Source: Spirochaetia bacterium (GTDB taxonomy: Bacteria > Spirochaetota > Spirochaetia > CADAEX01). Taken from it: a DNA stretch of 34,407 nucleotides. The stretch covers positions 1 to 34,407 of the forward strand of contig JAGCGL010000136.1 in the NCBI GenBank assembly GCA_017649605.1, written 5' to 3'. Within the stretch, counting starts at the first letter, position 1; every line of letters starts with the position of its first letter. Made by a program: the position numbers and the translations under genes. The notes beneath the pieces were generated by a model, which did not search any database, had not been told where the DNA came from, and saw only the letters and a list, made by a program, of their open reading frames with translations. Positions 16,475-24,360 of the stretch are shown here, piece by piece.

Positions 16475-16909
16475 ATGAAAAAACTTATTTGCTTAATTGC
16501 GTTTTTAACAGTTTCCACAATCTGTTTTGCGCAGGATGCTGATTTGAAGCACTACTATGATCCTATACAAGGATTTGATGGATGGGCAATGTCAGAATAT
16601 ATTGATAGTGTTAAAAAAGAAGATGTGATTGGCCTTGAAAATATTTTTTTGGAATTTATGGACAAAGAAATATCGGACCAGACAGGTTTGACATCCATAC
16701 CCAAATTGACAAAGAAAAACACCTGGCTTTTAAAACAGGCACTGAATGAATGGGATTATGAACCAGGAGAAGTTTATCTGGTTTTATGTGCAGATTCACA
16801 ATATGCAAAAAATGGAATTGCAATATTTGCTGTAATAAAAGGTAAAAATGATTACCTTTGGCGGGCATATTCCATAAGCGAAAATGATTTAGACAAATTC
16901 TTACAATAA
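16475..16909 (+). CDS. Small exported protein of unknown function
   Basis: A 144-residue protein with a typical signal peptide ending CFAQ-D (cleavage near residue 19 or 20) and no lipobox. The mature part is about 125 residues and rich in Trp, Asp and Tyr; I recognise no domain. The ribosome binding site GGCGGAGG lies just before the ATG. AT content is high, as in the lipoprotein gene before it. Likely periplasmic. Confidence 0.68.
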   Translation: MKKLICLIAFLTVSTICFAQDADLKHYYDPIQGFDGWAMSEYIDSVKKEDVIGLENIFLEFMDKEISDQTGLTSIPKLTKKNTWLLKQALNEWDYEPGEVYLVLCADSQYAKNGIAIFAVIKGKNDYLWRAYSISENDLDKFLQ

Positions 16910-16924
16910 CAAAAAGGAGTCCTT

Positions 16925-17860
16925 ATGAAAAAGATTATCATCATGTGTTTAATGATCGCCCTTGCGACAGGAGCATTTGCACAGAGCGCACCATCTGCCG
17001 GCCTTACCGACAGCGATATCACATCATTCAGCAAGAACTATGGCAAAATCAGAGCCGAGCTTGAGAAGCTGGGTATAGATGTGCAGGATACAGACAGCGT
17101 CTCCGATGCCAAGAACGCAGAGGCAAAAGTCAACAGCATCCTCAATAAGAACGGTATCTCGGGAAACAACCCTGTAAATAAACTCAAGGCAATCGCATTC
17201 GGATATGCAGTTGAGAAGTACGAGGCAACCATTGCTGATGATCCACAAGCGGCCAAGATGCTTCAGAGCATGGGAATTGACCCCATAGCAGATGTCCGGA
17301 AGGAAGTTGCACCGGAGGACTGCAAGGTCATTAAAAAGCATCTGGATGAGCTTCAGAAAGCATTTGATTCAGATGACTCCCCTGCCACATCATCATCTGA
17401 CCAGAGCACAAGCATAGATAGCTACGATATGGCAGCGCTGCAGCAGTATCAGAACATGCTCTCCGCTTCAGACTATGAGAATTCTGATACAAAGGCACGG
17501 AAAGAAGTACTCAAAAAATATGATGTCAAGAAAAAGTTCAATGTGCTTAAGGATAGCGACGGTTCCGAATGGATTATCATAAAATCTTCCGACATAACAT
17601 TCGCAAACAGCACCGAGGCAGAAATATATGCAGAAAACTACGTGGGAGTAAGCGGCGATTGGTCCCTGTGCTCCAGCAGTGGCTATCTGGGTCGGTATCC
17701 TGACGGCAAGCCTTTCTACACCTGGGGAAATGACGGAATACTCTGCTACGAGAAGTTCCCCATCGACTATGACACCTGCGCCCCCGACAGGATTATTGAA
17801 GATGCAGATGTGACCCCAGAACTGGCCAAGAAAGCCGTGCTGCAGTTGTATAAGTACTGA
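16925..17860 (+). CDS. Exported protein of unknown function
   Basis: A 311-residue protein with a signal peptide ending GAFAQS (cleavage near residue 19 or 20). The first 130 mature residues look helical (KIRAELEKLG, VEKYEATIADD, KKHLDELQKAFD), followed by a Ser/Asp-rich linker around residues 150-167 (DDSPATSSSDQSTS) and a C-terminal region rich in Tyr, Trp and Cys. This suggests two domains with a flexible join. No family is recognised. AGGAG at 16915-16919 precedes the ATG. Codon usage is more GC-rich than its two neighbours on either side, closer to the chromosome average of the window. Confidence 0.7.
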   Translation: MKKIIIMCLMIALATGAFAQSAPSAGLTDSDITSFSKNYGKIRAELEKLGIDVQDTDSVSDAKNAEAKVNSILNKNGISGNNPVNKLKAIAFGYAVEKYEATIADDPQAAKMLQSMGIDPIADVRKEVAPEDCKVIKKHLDELQKAFDSDDSPATSSSDQSTSIDSYDMAALQQYQNMLSASDYENSDTKARKEVLKKYDVKKKFNVLKDSDGSEWIIIKSSDITFANSTEAEIYAENYVGVSGDWSLCSSSGYLGRYPDGKPFYTWGNDGILCYEKFPIDYDTCAPDRIIEDADVTPELAKKAVLQLYKY

Positions 17861-17896
17861 GGGGAAAAATCATAACAGAAATAAGGAAGGTAAACT

Positions 17897-19987
17897 ATGG
17901 AAATTGAACGAGGAAGAATAATAAACGATTTTATTGAACCAAATAAAAAACAATATATAATTCCTGTTTACCAAAGAAACTATGAATGGTCAAATGAACA
18001 ATGCATTAAATTATTTCAAGATATAGTTCAGGCATATAAGCAAGATAAACCACATTTTTGTGGTGCTATTGTCTATGCATATTTTAAAGAAGAACACAAT
18101 ATTTCCTATTATGTTTTAATCGATGGTCAACAAAGAATAACAACCGTCTATTTGCTATTAAAGGCAATGAGAGATTTATCAGAAACATCAAGTACAAAAG
18201 AGCAAATTGATGAAACACTTTACAATATAGATAAATTTGACACATACGATGTAACACAACAGAGTAAATTAAAACTTAAGCCTGTCGAAAGTGACAACAA
18301 CCAGCTTTATTTACTGATGGAAGAAAAATATGACAAAATTGATAAAAGCACAGGTATATGGAAAAACTATGATCTTTTCTCTAAGTTAATTAAAGATGAA
18401 CTTGCAAAAGGACTTACTGTAAAAGAAATATATAAGGGATTAGAAAAATTAATTTGTGCAAAAATAAAATTAGGAAACGATGATAATCCTCAAGAAATAT
18501 TTGAACGTATCAATTCAACTGGTGTTCCCTTAAATCTTTCAGATAAAATCAGAAATTATGTTTTAATGACTGATGCAAATCAGGAAAAACTGTATAAAGA
18601 TTATTGGTTAGAAATTGAATCATTAATTGATAAATCAAATAGAATTAATTTCTTCCAAGATTATCTAAATCACATAATTGATGGATTTGTTAAAGAAAAT
18701 AATGCATATGATATCTTTAAACAAGAATTTAAAAATAAAAAATACACAAATGAAAGTGTTCTCAAAGAAATGCATCATTATGCAAAAATCTACCATGCTT
18801 TTCTATATGGTGATGAAAAAAATTATAGCAAACAAACTAATAAATATCTTGAAGGTTTAAGAAGATTGAAACAAACAACTGTTTATTTATTCTTATTTAA
18901 TATTTTTGATGATTTTGAAAAAAAGATAATTACAGAAGAAATATTAAATAAAGTTTTATCTTTCTTGTTGAGCTATAGCATTAGGCGTTTAATATGTGAT
19001 GTTGCATCAAATTCTTTACGGGGGCTTTATAAAACTTTATATTCTCGTATTTTTGCAAATTCTGATAATAAAAATTATTATTATGATTCAATATCATCAT
19101 TTTTATTGCAATTATCAACAAAAGATGTTGTTCCAAATGATGCTGCTTTTAAACAAGCCCTAATTGAAAATAATCTCTACAGAAAGAATGCTCTCTGCAA
19201 ATATCTTCTTATAAGCATTGAAAATCAAGGAAAGGAAACTGTTGAAACAAGCAATCTAACAATTGAACATATTATGCCTCAAAATAAAGATTTATCTGAA
19301 GATTGGAAAAAAATGCTTGGAGAAAACTGGGAACTTGAAAGGGAAAAATATTTGCATACCTTGGGAAACTTAACATTAACTGGTTACAATAGTGAACTTG
19401 GTGATAAACCTTTTGATAAAAAACTTGAATTGTTAGATAGTAATAATACGAAAATCGTATTCCTTTACAAGGATGTTAAAGATTGTAAAGAATGGAATGG
19501 AGATACGATTGTTAATAGAGCAAAAAATCTTTCTAATACAATTATAGAACTATTTCCAATTGAAAAACCTACACACAAAATTTCATTCTCATCACCAGGG
19601 TTTAAAGAATATGGAATAGATAATCCAGATGATGCACAATATATGAAGCCAAATTATTTTGTGTTGCAAGGGGAAAAAGTAGAGTGTAGTTCTTTTGCTT
19701 TAATGTTTATTTTATTGAGCAAGCGTCTTTATGACCAAGATAATTCAATAATTGAATCCCTTGCAAAACATAATATTCATTTAGTCGAAGGCAAGTATTC
19801 AGCATTTTCATATGAAAGAAAAAATGTTAATACTGATTCGCAACTTGATAACACAGATATTTTTATAAGCATAAAATACAGTGCACCTAAGATAATTAAA
19901 ATCATTTCTAAATTGCTTGAATATTATGAAATTGATCAAAGTGATTTTATTTATAGCGCTTGTAAGGTTAGTTCAAAAGATTTCTAA
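17897..19987 (+). CDS. GmrSD-like DUF262/DUF1524 protein, probable anti-phage nuclease
   Basis: A single-chain protein of 696 residues. The N-terminal DUF262 (GmrS-like, NTP-using) domain carries IIPVYQRNYEWSNEQ (residues 21-35) and LIDGQQRITTVYLL (D76 to R80 core), plus IFERINSTGVPL near residue 200. The DUF1524 (GmrD-like, His-Me nuclease) domain carries TIEHIMPQ around residues 455-462 and HTLGNLTLTGYNSELG downstream. These families form type IV restriction systems that cut modified phage DNA. A C-terminal tail of about 120 residues (from about 575) is unassigned. The gene is strikingly AT-rich against most of the window, a sign of transfer. AAGGAAGG precedes the ATG. No methylase or partner is beside it, which fits a stand-alone type IV enzyme. 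Confidence 0.88.
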   Translation: MEIERGRIINDFIEPNKKQYIIPVYQRNYEWSNEQCIKLFQDIVQAYKQDKPHFCGAIVYAYFKEEHNISYYVLIDGQQRITTVYLLLKAMRDLSETSSTKEQIDETLYNIDKFDTYDVTQQSKLKLKPVESDNNQLYLLMEEKYDKIDKSTGIWKNYDLFSKLIKDELAKGLTVKEIYKGLEKLICAKIKLGNDDNPQEIFERINSTGVPLNLSDKIRNYVLMTDANQEKLYKDYWLEIESLIDKSNRINFFQDYLNHIIDGFVKENNAYDIFKQEFKNKKYTNESVLKEMHHYAKIYHAFLYGDEKNYSKQTNKYLEGLRRLKQTTVYLFLFNIFDDFEKKIITEEILNKVLSFLLSYSIRRLICDVASNSLRGLYKTLYSRIFANSDNKNYYYDSISSFLLQLSTKDVVPNDAAFKQALIENNLYRKNALCKYLLISIENQGKETVETSNLTIEHIMPQNKDLSEDWKKMLGENWELEREKYLHTLGNLTLTGYNSELGDKPFDKKLELLDSNNTKIVFLYKDVKDCKEWNGDTIVNRAKNLSNTIIELFPIEKPTHKISFSSPGFKEYGIDNPDDAQYMKPNYFVLQGEKVECSSFALMFILLSKRLYDQDNSIIESLAKHNIHLVEGKYSAFSYERKNVNTDSQLDNTDIFISIKYSAPKIIKIISKLLEYYEIDQSDFIYSACKVSSKDF

Positions 19988-20011
19988 TTAAATTCTTATA
20001 TGGAGCATCTT

Positions 20012-20461
20012 ATGAAAAAAATAATTTTATTACTTTTAATCTTATGTGTGACCCCTTGCTTTGCTACACTACCCCAAAAATATGTTAAAGATACATATGG
20101 TGAAAAAGCAGTCTTTTTTGATGAAGATATAGAAGAAGAATTACATGATGATAAAATAAGTTCTAGAAGTCAAATATATTTTTACAACTCAACAAATCAT
20201 GATATTTCTTTTGAATTTCATGAAATAAAAACAAAATTAGGTAACGTTACTTCTGACAAGATTTTTCCTATCAAGGGAAGAGAAATGGAAATAACTATCA
20301 AAGCAAATGAATACTTTGATTCAAGAGCAACAAATGGAGATATAGAACATTTCTTATTTGTTTTTAAGGACAAAATTTATAAAATTTATGCTTATACGGA
20401 CAAACTTGATATCCAAAAATCAGACAAATTTTCAATCATTTTTGAATTTGCTGATGAGTAA
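20012..20461 (+). CDS. Small exported protein next to the GmrSD-like gene
   Basis: About 149 residues with a signal peptide (MKKIILLLLILCVTPCFA, cleavage near residue 18). The mature part is acidic and beta-rich (RSQIYFYNSTNHDISFEFHE), possibly a small immunoglobulin-like or beta-sandwich fold; I recognise no family. The start at ATG 20012 has GGAG at 20002-20005; the in-frame ATG at 20000 overlaps that site and is less likely. It is as AT-rich as the restriction gene 24 bases upstream, so the two probably arrived together, although an exported protein is an odd partner for a restriction enzyme. Confidence 0.7.
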   Translation: MKKIILLLLILCVTPCFATLPQKYVKDTYGEKAVFFDEDIEEELHDDKISSRSQIYFYNSTNHDISFEFHEIKTKLGNVTSDKIFPIKGREMEITIKANEYFDSRATNGDIEHFLFVFKDKIYKIYAYTDKLDIQKSDKFSIIFEFADE

Positions 20462-20476
20462 TTCAGGAGCAATTAA

Positions 20477-20632
20477 ATGGGCTGTGGCAGAGTTATCCTA
20501 TGCATTATATTCCCACCATTGGCGGTGTTAGACCGTGGATGCGGTGCAATTATACTTACTACCCTTTTAACCATTGCAGGCTGGGTTCCTGGCGTAATAG
20601 CAGCAATCATATTCAATAATAATGGTGACTAA
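20477..20632 (+). CDS. YqaE/Pmp3 (UPF0057)-family membrane peptide, 51 residues
   Basis: A very short gene that is easily missed. The product has the family pattern ILCIIFPPLAVLDRGCG, then ILTTLLTIAGWVPGVIAAI, two transmembrane segments joined by a short loop. Pmp3/YqaE peptides sit in the plasma membrane and are linked to salt, cold and membrane-potential stress in yeast, plants and bacteria. AGGAGC (20465-20470) lies six bases before the ATG. The stop is three bases before the TfoX-like gene, so the two are likely co-transcribed. An Asp-Arg pair replaces the more usual Leu before RGCG. Family assignment is firm; the exact function is not known. Confidence 0.85.
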   Translation: MGCGRVILCIIFPPLAVLDRGCGAIILTTLLTIAGWVPGVIAAIIFNNNGD

Positions 20633-20635
20633 CCT

Positions 20636-20932
20636 ATGCCGAGCACACAAGACTACTGCGACTTTGTATTAGATCAGCTCTCACTCCTCTCCGACATCTC
20701 AAGCCGGAAGATGATGGGCGAATACATCCTCTACTATAAGGGGAAAATATTCGGCGGTATTTATGACAACCGCTTCCTTGTAAAGCCCACAGAATCTGCA
20801 AAGAAGATAATGCCCGATGCGCCGCTGGAAGTGCCCTACCCCGGCGGCAAGAAGATGCTCCTGGTGGAAGACATAGACAACAAAGAATTTCTTAAAGGAT
20901 TAGTTCTTGCCTTGTATAACGACCTCCCTTAA
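20636..20932 (+). CDS. TfoX/Sxy N-terminal-domain protein
   Basis: A 98-residue protein that is only the TfoX N-terminal domain. Matching lines are YCDFVLDQLS, SRKMMGEYILYYKGKIFGGIYDNRFLVKPT and a PGGKKMLLVED stretch. Full TfoX/Sxy regulates competence in gamma-proteobacteria, but stand-alone N-terminal domains are widespread and mostly uncharacterised, so a competence role should not be assumed. Length matches those short relatives. It follows the YqaE-like gene by three bases, and its 3' end overlaps the MATE gene by 26 bases. Confidence 0.85.
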   Translation: MPSTQDYCDFVLDQLSLLSDISSRKMMGEYILYYKGKIFGGIYDNRFLVKPTESAKKIMPDAPLEVPYPGGKKMLLVEDIDNKEFLKGLVLALYNDLP

Positions 20933-22226
20933 AAATCTGAACTGGAAACTGTTTGCCTCTCTTCTGGTTTTAGGATTATGCCCTACCCTTTATACAACGC
21001 TCAGAGTGTTCTTCCTGGGACAGTTTCCGGGAGACTGGGCATTCTCAATAGCAGGACAGCTTTCATGGATAAATCTGATTTATGAGATTCTGAATGAGGC
21101 AATTATTCTACCCTTGTACTTCTTCATGGGCAACAGTGTCAGCAGCAAATCAGAATATACCAACAAGATAAAAACCGGCCTTATCATTTCCTTCAGTGTT
21201 TATGCAGCATGCTCCATCCTTATCTGCTGTTTCACCGATTCCCTTTTATCTGCAATGGCCACAAGCAGGGAAATCTTTGCAGAATCAGCTGTCTATATAC
21301 GGATTGAAAGCATAGCAAACATCTTTGCACTTCTGAGCAGCTTCCTTCTTGTCTGCCTTGTGACATTGGGAAAATCAAAATATGTTTACATTCTAACAGG
21401 CGCAAAACTTATACTTTGCATCCTATGCGACACATTCTTCATCTCTTCTTTGCCAGTTTCTGCAAACCTTGGAGTGAATGGCATCGGCTATAGCAACATC
21501 ATCGTGAACCTTCTGCTGTTTTTAGTCTCTGTGATTCTGATCCAGAAAGAAGGCTATCCTCTTTTAAGAAGGGGAAAGCTCTCCTTTGAATGGGCAAGTG
21601 ATTTTGTAAAGGTCGGCAGTATCTCAGGGGCAGAATCCCTTGTAAGGAACGCCGCCTATATGCTTATGATCAGCAGGATGGTCAACATGGTGAATGAGCA
21701 GGGAACATACTGGGTTGCAAATACTTTCATATGGGGCTGGCTGCTGCTCCCCATCAATCAGCTCGGAGAGCTTATAAAGCAGGAAGTGGGCACAGACGAG
21801 AAGGCTGTGAAGAACAATACAGTCGGATATCTTGCTGTCACCTTGATAATCTGCCTTTTCTGGATTGCGACAATCCCTCTCTGGAAAGGCTTTATGGCCC
21901 ATGTGCTTCAGTTTTCCGATGTTGACAAGCTGTACAATCTTGTAAAACTTCTCCTCGGATTCTATGTCCTGTATGCTGTCCAGAATGTCTTCGACTCTGA
22001 ATTCTATGGCCTTGGAAAGACAAACTACCTGCTTTTTGAGTCATTGGTGACAAATATTCTTTATTATGGAACAGCATTTGTTCTGTATTTAGCCGGTATA
22101 TGGACTCCATCGCTTATGGGAATAGCCCTGCTGTTCGGTATCGGTAATGCCTTTGACAGCATTGTCTCAGGCGGAGCCTTCATTTACCTGTTAAAGAAAA
22201 AGAGAATAAACATCTTGGATATCTGA
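20907..22226 (+). CDS. MATE-family efflux transporter
   Basis: An integral membrane protein of 439 residues with about 12 hydrophobic segments, in the MATE/MOP arrangement (two six-helix halves). Such transporters export drugs, cations or metabolites using Na+ or H+ gradients. Supporting lines are the NEAIILPLYFFMGN segment, the VNGIGYSNIIVN line and a second-half GAESLVRNAAYMLMISRM region. It uses TTG 20907 as start with AAAGGA about seven bases upstream, inside the TfoX-like gene; no ATG or GTG fits before the first membrane segment. Substrate cannot be inferred. A lipid-flippase-like member is an alternative. Confidence 0.8.
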   Translation: MPCITTSLKNLNWKLFASLLVLGLCPTLYTTLRVFFLGQFPGDWAFSIAGQLSWINLIYEILNEAIILPLYFFMGNSVSSKSEYTNKIKTGLIISFSVYAACSILICCFTDSLLSAMATSREIFAESAVYIRIESIANIFALLSSFLLVCLVTLGKSKYVYILTGAKLILCILCDTFFISSLPVSANLGVNGIGYSNIIVNLLLFLVSVILIQKEGYPLLRRGKLSFEWASDFVKVGSISGAESLVRNAAYMLMISRMVNMVNEQGTYWVANTFIWGWLLLPINQLGELIKQEVGTDEKAVKNNTVGYLAVTLIICLFWIATIPLWKGFMAHVLQFSDVDKLYNLVKLLLGFYVLYAVQNVFDSEFYGLGKTNYLLFESLVTNILYYGTAFVLYLAGIWTPSLMGIALLFGIGNAFDSIVSGGAFIYLLKKKRINILDI

Positions 22227-22234
22227 TTTTTCTC

Positions 22235-22263
22235 TTGACAATTGAATATACATTGTATATACT
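22235..22263 (+). promoter_or_regulatory. Promoter with internal palindromic operator for the MazEF-like pair
   Basis: TTGACA (22235-22240), a 17-base spacer and TATACT (22258-22263) form a near-consensus sigma70 promoter. The spacer contains the inverted repeat ATATAC-ATT-GTATAT (22246-22260), running into the -10 box. This is where an antitoxin dimer would bind to autoregulate the operon. MazE-type antitoxins are known to do this; use of this particular repeat is inferred. Confidence 0.75.
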
Positions 22264-22284
22264 TGATGTATCAGGAGAAGAATA

Positions 22285-22518
22285 ATGGAAGCTGTAGTTC
22301 AGAAATGGGGAAATAGCTTAGGGCTTCGGATCCCTTCTATTTGGGCCAAAGAAAACGAAGTAAAGAATGGCAACAAAGTAGAACTCGTTGTAGAAAAAGG
22401 GCGGATAATCATATTACCCCATAAAAAATCCCTTGATGATATGCTTGAAAAAATAACTCCGGAGAATATGCATTCTGAAATCAAGACCGGTCCGGTCGTA
22501 GGAAATGAAGAATGGTAA
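22285..22518 (+). CDS. mazE: MazE-like antitoxin (AbrB/SpoVT fold)
   Basis: A 77-residue antitoxin whose N-terminus has the swapped-hairpin DNA-binding pattern VVQKWGNSLGLRIP followed by VELVVEKGRIIILP, typical of MazE/PemI. The C-terminus (about residues 50-77, acidic and ending VVGNEEW) is the expected unfolded toxin-wrapping tail. AGGAG (22273-22277) precedes the ATG by seven bases. Its 3' end overlaps the toxin gene by seven bases, the usual order (antitoxin first) and coupling. It should repress the promoter just upstream together with the toxin. Confidence 0.92.
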   Translation: MEAVVQKWGNSLGLRIPSIWAKENEVKNGNKVELVVEKGRIIILPHKKSLDDMLEKITPENMHSEIKTGPVVGNEEW

Positions 22519-22850
22519 AATACAAATATGTTCCAGACAAAGGCGATTTGGTATGGCTTGATTTTAATCCTCAGTTAGGGCATGAGCAGAAAGGGCGCAG
22601 ACCTGCCATCTGCATTTCCCAGAAAAAGTATAACCAAAAAACTAATCTTGCCTTGTTCTGCCCTATCACAAGCCAGATAAAGGGTTATCCCTTTGAAGTT
22701 GTTCTTGAAAAGCATTCAATAAGCGGATGCATCCTGAGCGACCAGGTAAAGAATTTTGACTGGTGGGTCAGAAACTGCACTTTTATTGAAAAAGCTTCTG
22801 AAGAAGAAATAGATTCAGTAATTGAGAACATAAAGTTACTCATTGAATAA
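22512..22850 (+). CDS. mazF: MazF-like mRNA interferase toxin
   Basis: A 112-residue PemK/MazF-family endoribonuclease that cleaves mRNA at short sequences when free of antitoxin. The diagnostic N-terminal line is PDKGDLVWLDFNPQLGHEQKGRRPAICIS, with the conserved Gly-His-Glu-Gln and Arg-Arg-Pro elements. Further marks are LALFCPITSQIKGYPFEV and GCILSDQVKNFDW. Length matches MazF (about 110). Its ATG lies within the antitoxin gene. Intact key residues suggest an active toxin; cleavage specificity cannot be read from sequence. Confidence 0.92.
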   Translation: MVKYKYVPDKGDLVWLDFNPQLGHEQKGRRPAICISQKKYNQKTNLALFCPITSQIKGYPFEVVLEKHSISGCILSDQVKNFDWWVRNCTFIEKASEEEIDSVIENIKLLIE

Positions 22851-22864
22851 AAAAGGAGTCAAAT

Positions 22865-23104
22865 ATGTTAACAGAAAAATTGGTCAAATATTACAGACAG
22901 GTGGCAAACATCTTCTGCTGGGCTTTCCTGATCATCGCCACATTGAGCGGAGCATCCACAGGCTATGAGAGGTGGGGCTTCTTAGGCTTTTTTATCGGCG
23001 GTGCAGGCGGCCTTTTCCTCGCCTTTGCAATTGAGCTTTTCATCATTCCCCCTATCATGGTGCTGTTTGAGATAAACGACAAGCTGGATGACCTTAAGAG
23101 ATAA
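22865..23104 (+). CDS. Small two-helix membrane protein of unknown function
   Basis: A 79-residue protein with two hydrophobic segments (about residues 15-32 and 38-62, the second glycine-rich: GFFIGGAGGLFLAFAIELF) and a charged C-terminus (NDKLDDLKR). AAAGGAG (22853-22859) precedes the ATG. It lies 14 bases after the toxin gene and three bases before the next gene, so co-transcription is likely, but nothing connects it to toxin-antitoxin function. Confidence 0.65.
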   Translation: MLTEKLVKYYRQVANIFCWAFLIIATLSGASTGYERWGFLGFFIGGAGGLFLAFAIELFIIPPIMVLFEINDKLDDLKR

Positions 23105-23107
23105 GTT

Positions 23108-23650
23108 ATGAATATTGATGCAATAATCCCGGTATGTCTGGAAGAGACAAGCAGAAACCCGGTGACAATCTTCAGGAAGCTGACAGCGCTTCCCTTCTGC
23201 CGTATCCACGGACCGGAGCACCATGTCCTGGTTGGCTCTGCACTCCTTACCGCCTACAAGAACGCAGGGGGCGACATAGAACTTGAGCCAGCACTGTCAG
23301 AGATGATCAGGCGCGGCAGCGGGGTTCCGGGTATGGCCTGCGGTCTCTGGGGAGCCTGCGGAGCCGGTATAAGCTCAGGCATCTTCATCTCAATAATCAC
23401 AAAATCTACTCCACTAACGCAGCAGCCTATGGGTCTCTCCAACCTCATGACATCCAGCTCTCTGAGTAAAATAGGGACTATCGGCGGACCGCGGTGCTGC
23501 AAGAGGGACTCCTTCCTCTCTATCCTATCTGCCATAGATTTTGTGAAAGAGCATTTCGGAATCGAGATGGAGAAAGAAGATATAAAGTGCGAATTTTCGC
23601 CCCAGAACAGCCAGTGCATAAAAGCAAGGTGCCCATTTTACAAAAAATGA
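23108..23650 (+). CDS. DUF5714-like Cys-rich protein
   Basis: A 180-residue cytoplasmic protein. Family-like lines are CRIHGPEHHVLVGSALLTAY, a Gly/Cys-rich GMACGLWGACGAGISSGIF stretch, TIGGPRCCKRDS and a C-terminal C-x7-C-x4-C (CEFSPQNSQCIKARC). The paired histidines in GPEHH and clustered cysteines suggest a metal or iron-sulfur site. I recall this pattern as DUF5714, often encoded near radical-SAM and methyltransferase genes in anaerobes; its function is not established. The stop overlaps the AlkD-like start (ATGA), so the two are coupled. Confidence 0.6.
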   Translation: MNIDAIIPVCLEETSRNPVTIFRKLTALPFCRIHGPEHHVLVGSALLTAYKNAGGDIELEPALSEMIRRGSGVPGMACGLWGACGAGISSGIFISIITKSTPLTQQPMGLSNLMTSSSLSKIGTIGGPRCCKRDSFLSILSAIDFVKEHFGIEMEKEDIKCEFSPQNSQCIKARCPFYKK

Positions 23651-24360
23651 TTAACGGAACTATTCTTAAAAAGCTCTATGCCCTGCAGGACACTGCCTAC
23701 AGGGACTTCCAGGGGAAGCTTCTGCCAACCGTAGATCCCAAGACTATAATCGGGGTGCGCACTCCGGACCTCCGCAAGCTGGCAAAGGAACTGGCCAAGC
23801 AGGATGATATCATAACATTCCTTGAGGTCCTGCCCCACACCTACTTCGACGAGAACCAGCTCCACGCCTTTATCCTGTCCGAGCTTAAGGATTACGACAA
23901 ATGCATTGCCCTGGTGAATGCTTTTCTCCCCTATGTCGACAACTGGGCTACCAGCGACCAGCTCTCTCCCAAGGTCTTTAAGAAGCATAAGAAGGAGCTC
24001 CTGGTCCAGATCAAAGCATGGCTTAAATCAGACAAGACCTACACTGTCCGCTTTGCAGTCGGAATGCTGATGCAGCACCACCTAGATGATGATTTCAAGA
24101 GTTCTTATCCCAAGCTGGTGGCTGCCATAAAATCAGATGAGTATTACATAAACATGATGAGGGCCTGGTACTTTGCCACAGCCCTTGCCAAGCAGTACGA
24201 TGCCATCATCCCTTATATAGAGGGGAAGAAGCTGGATGCCTGGACCCATAACAAATCTATACAGAAAGCTATTGAGAGCTACCGGATAACACCAGAGCAG
24301 AAGGAATATCTTAAATCCCTGAAGATGGTCACAAAAGCTTTTCGACTTCCTCGGCCTTGA
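23647..24360 (+). CDS. AlkD-like DNA alkylation-repair glycosylase
   Basis: A 237-residue all-helical HEAT-like repeat protein that would excise N3- and N7-alkylated purines. Conserved elements are VRTPDLRKLAKEL in the N-terminal repeat and YVDNWATSDQL, where W100 and D104 have the same four-residue spacing as the catalytic Trp/Asp pair of Bacillus AlkD. A later MMRAWYFATALA helix is also typical. The chosen start, ATG 23647, overlaps the upstream stop by four bases; an in-frame upstream extension would run through the DUF5714-like gene. Its 3' end overlaps the convergent thioredoxin-like gene by 32 bases. Confidence 0.88.
   Translation: MINGTILKKLYALQDTAYRDFQGKLLPTVDPKTIIGVRTPDLRKLAKELAKQDDIITFLEVLPHTYFDENQLHAFILSELKDYDKCIALVNAFLPYVDNWATSDQLSPKVFKKHKKELLVQIKAWLKSDKTYTVRFAVGMLMQHHLDDDFKSSYPKLVAAIKSDEYYINMMRAWYFATALAKQYDAIIPYIEGKKLDAWTHNKSIQKAIESYRITPEQKEYLKSLKMVTKAFRLPRP

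Noticed and set aside
20636..20932. The TfoX-domain protein as evidence of natural competence
   Set aside because: Only the N-terminal domain is present and no com or pil genes are in the window; stand-alone domains are common in non-competent bacteria.
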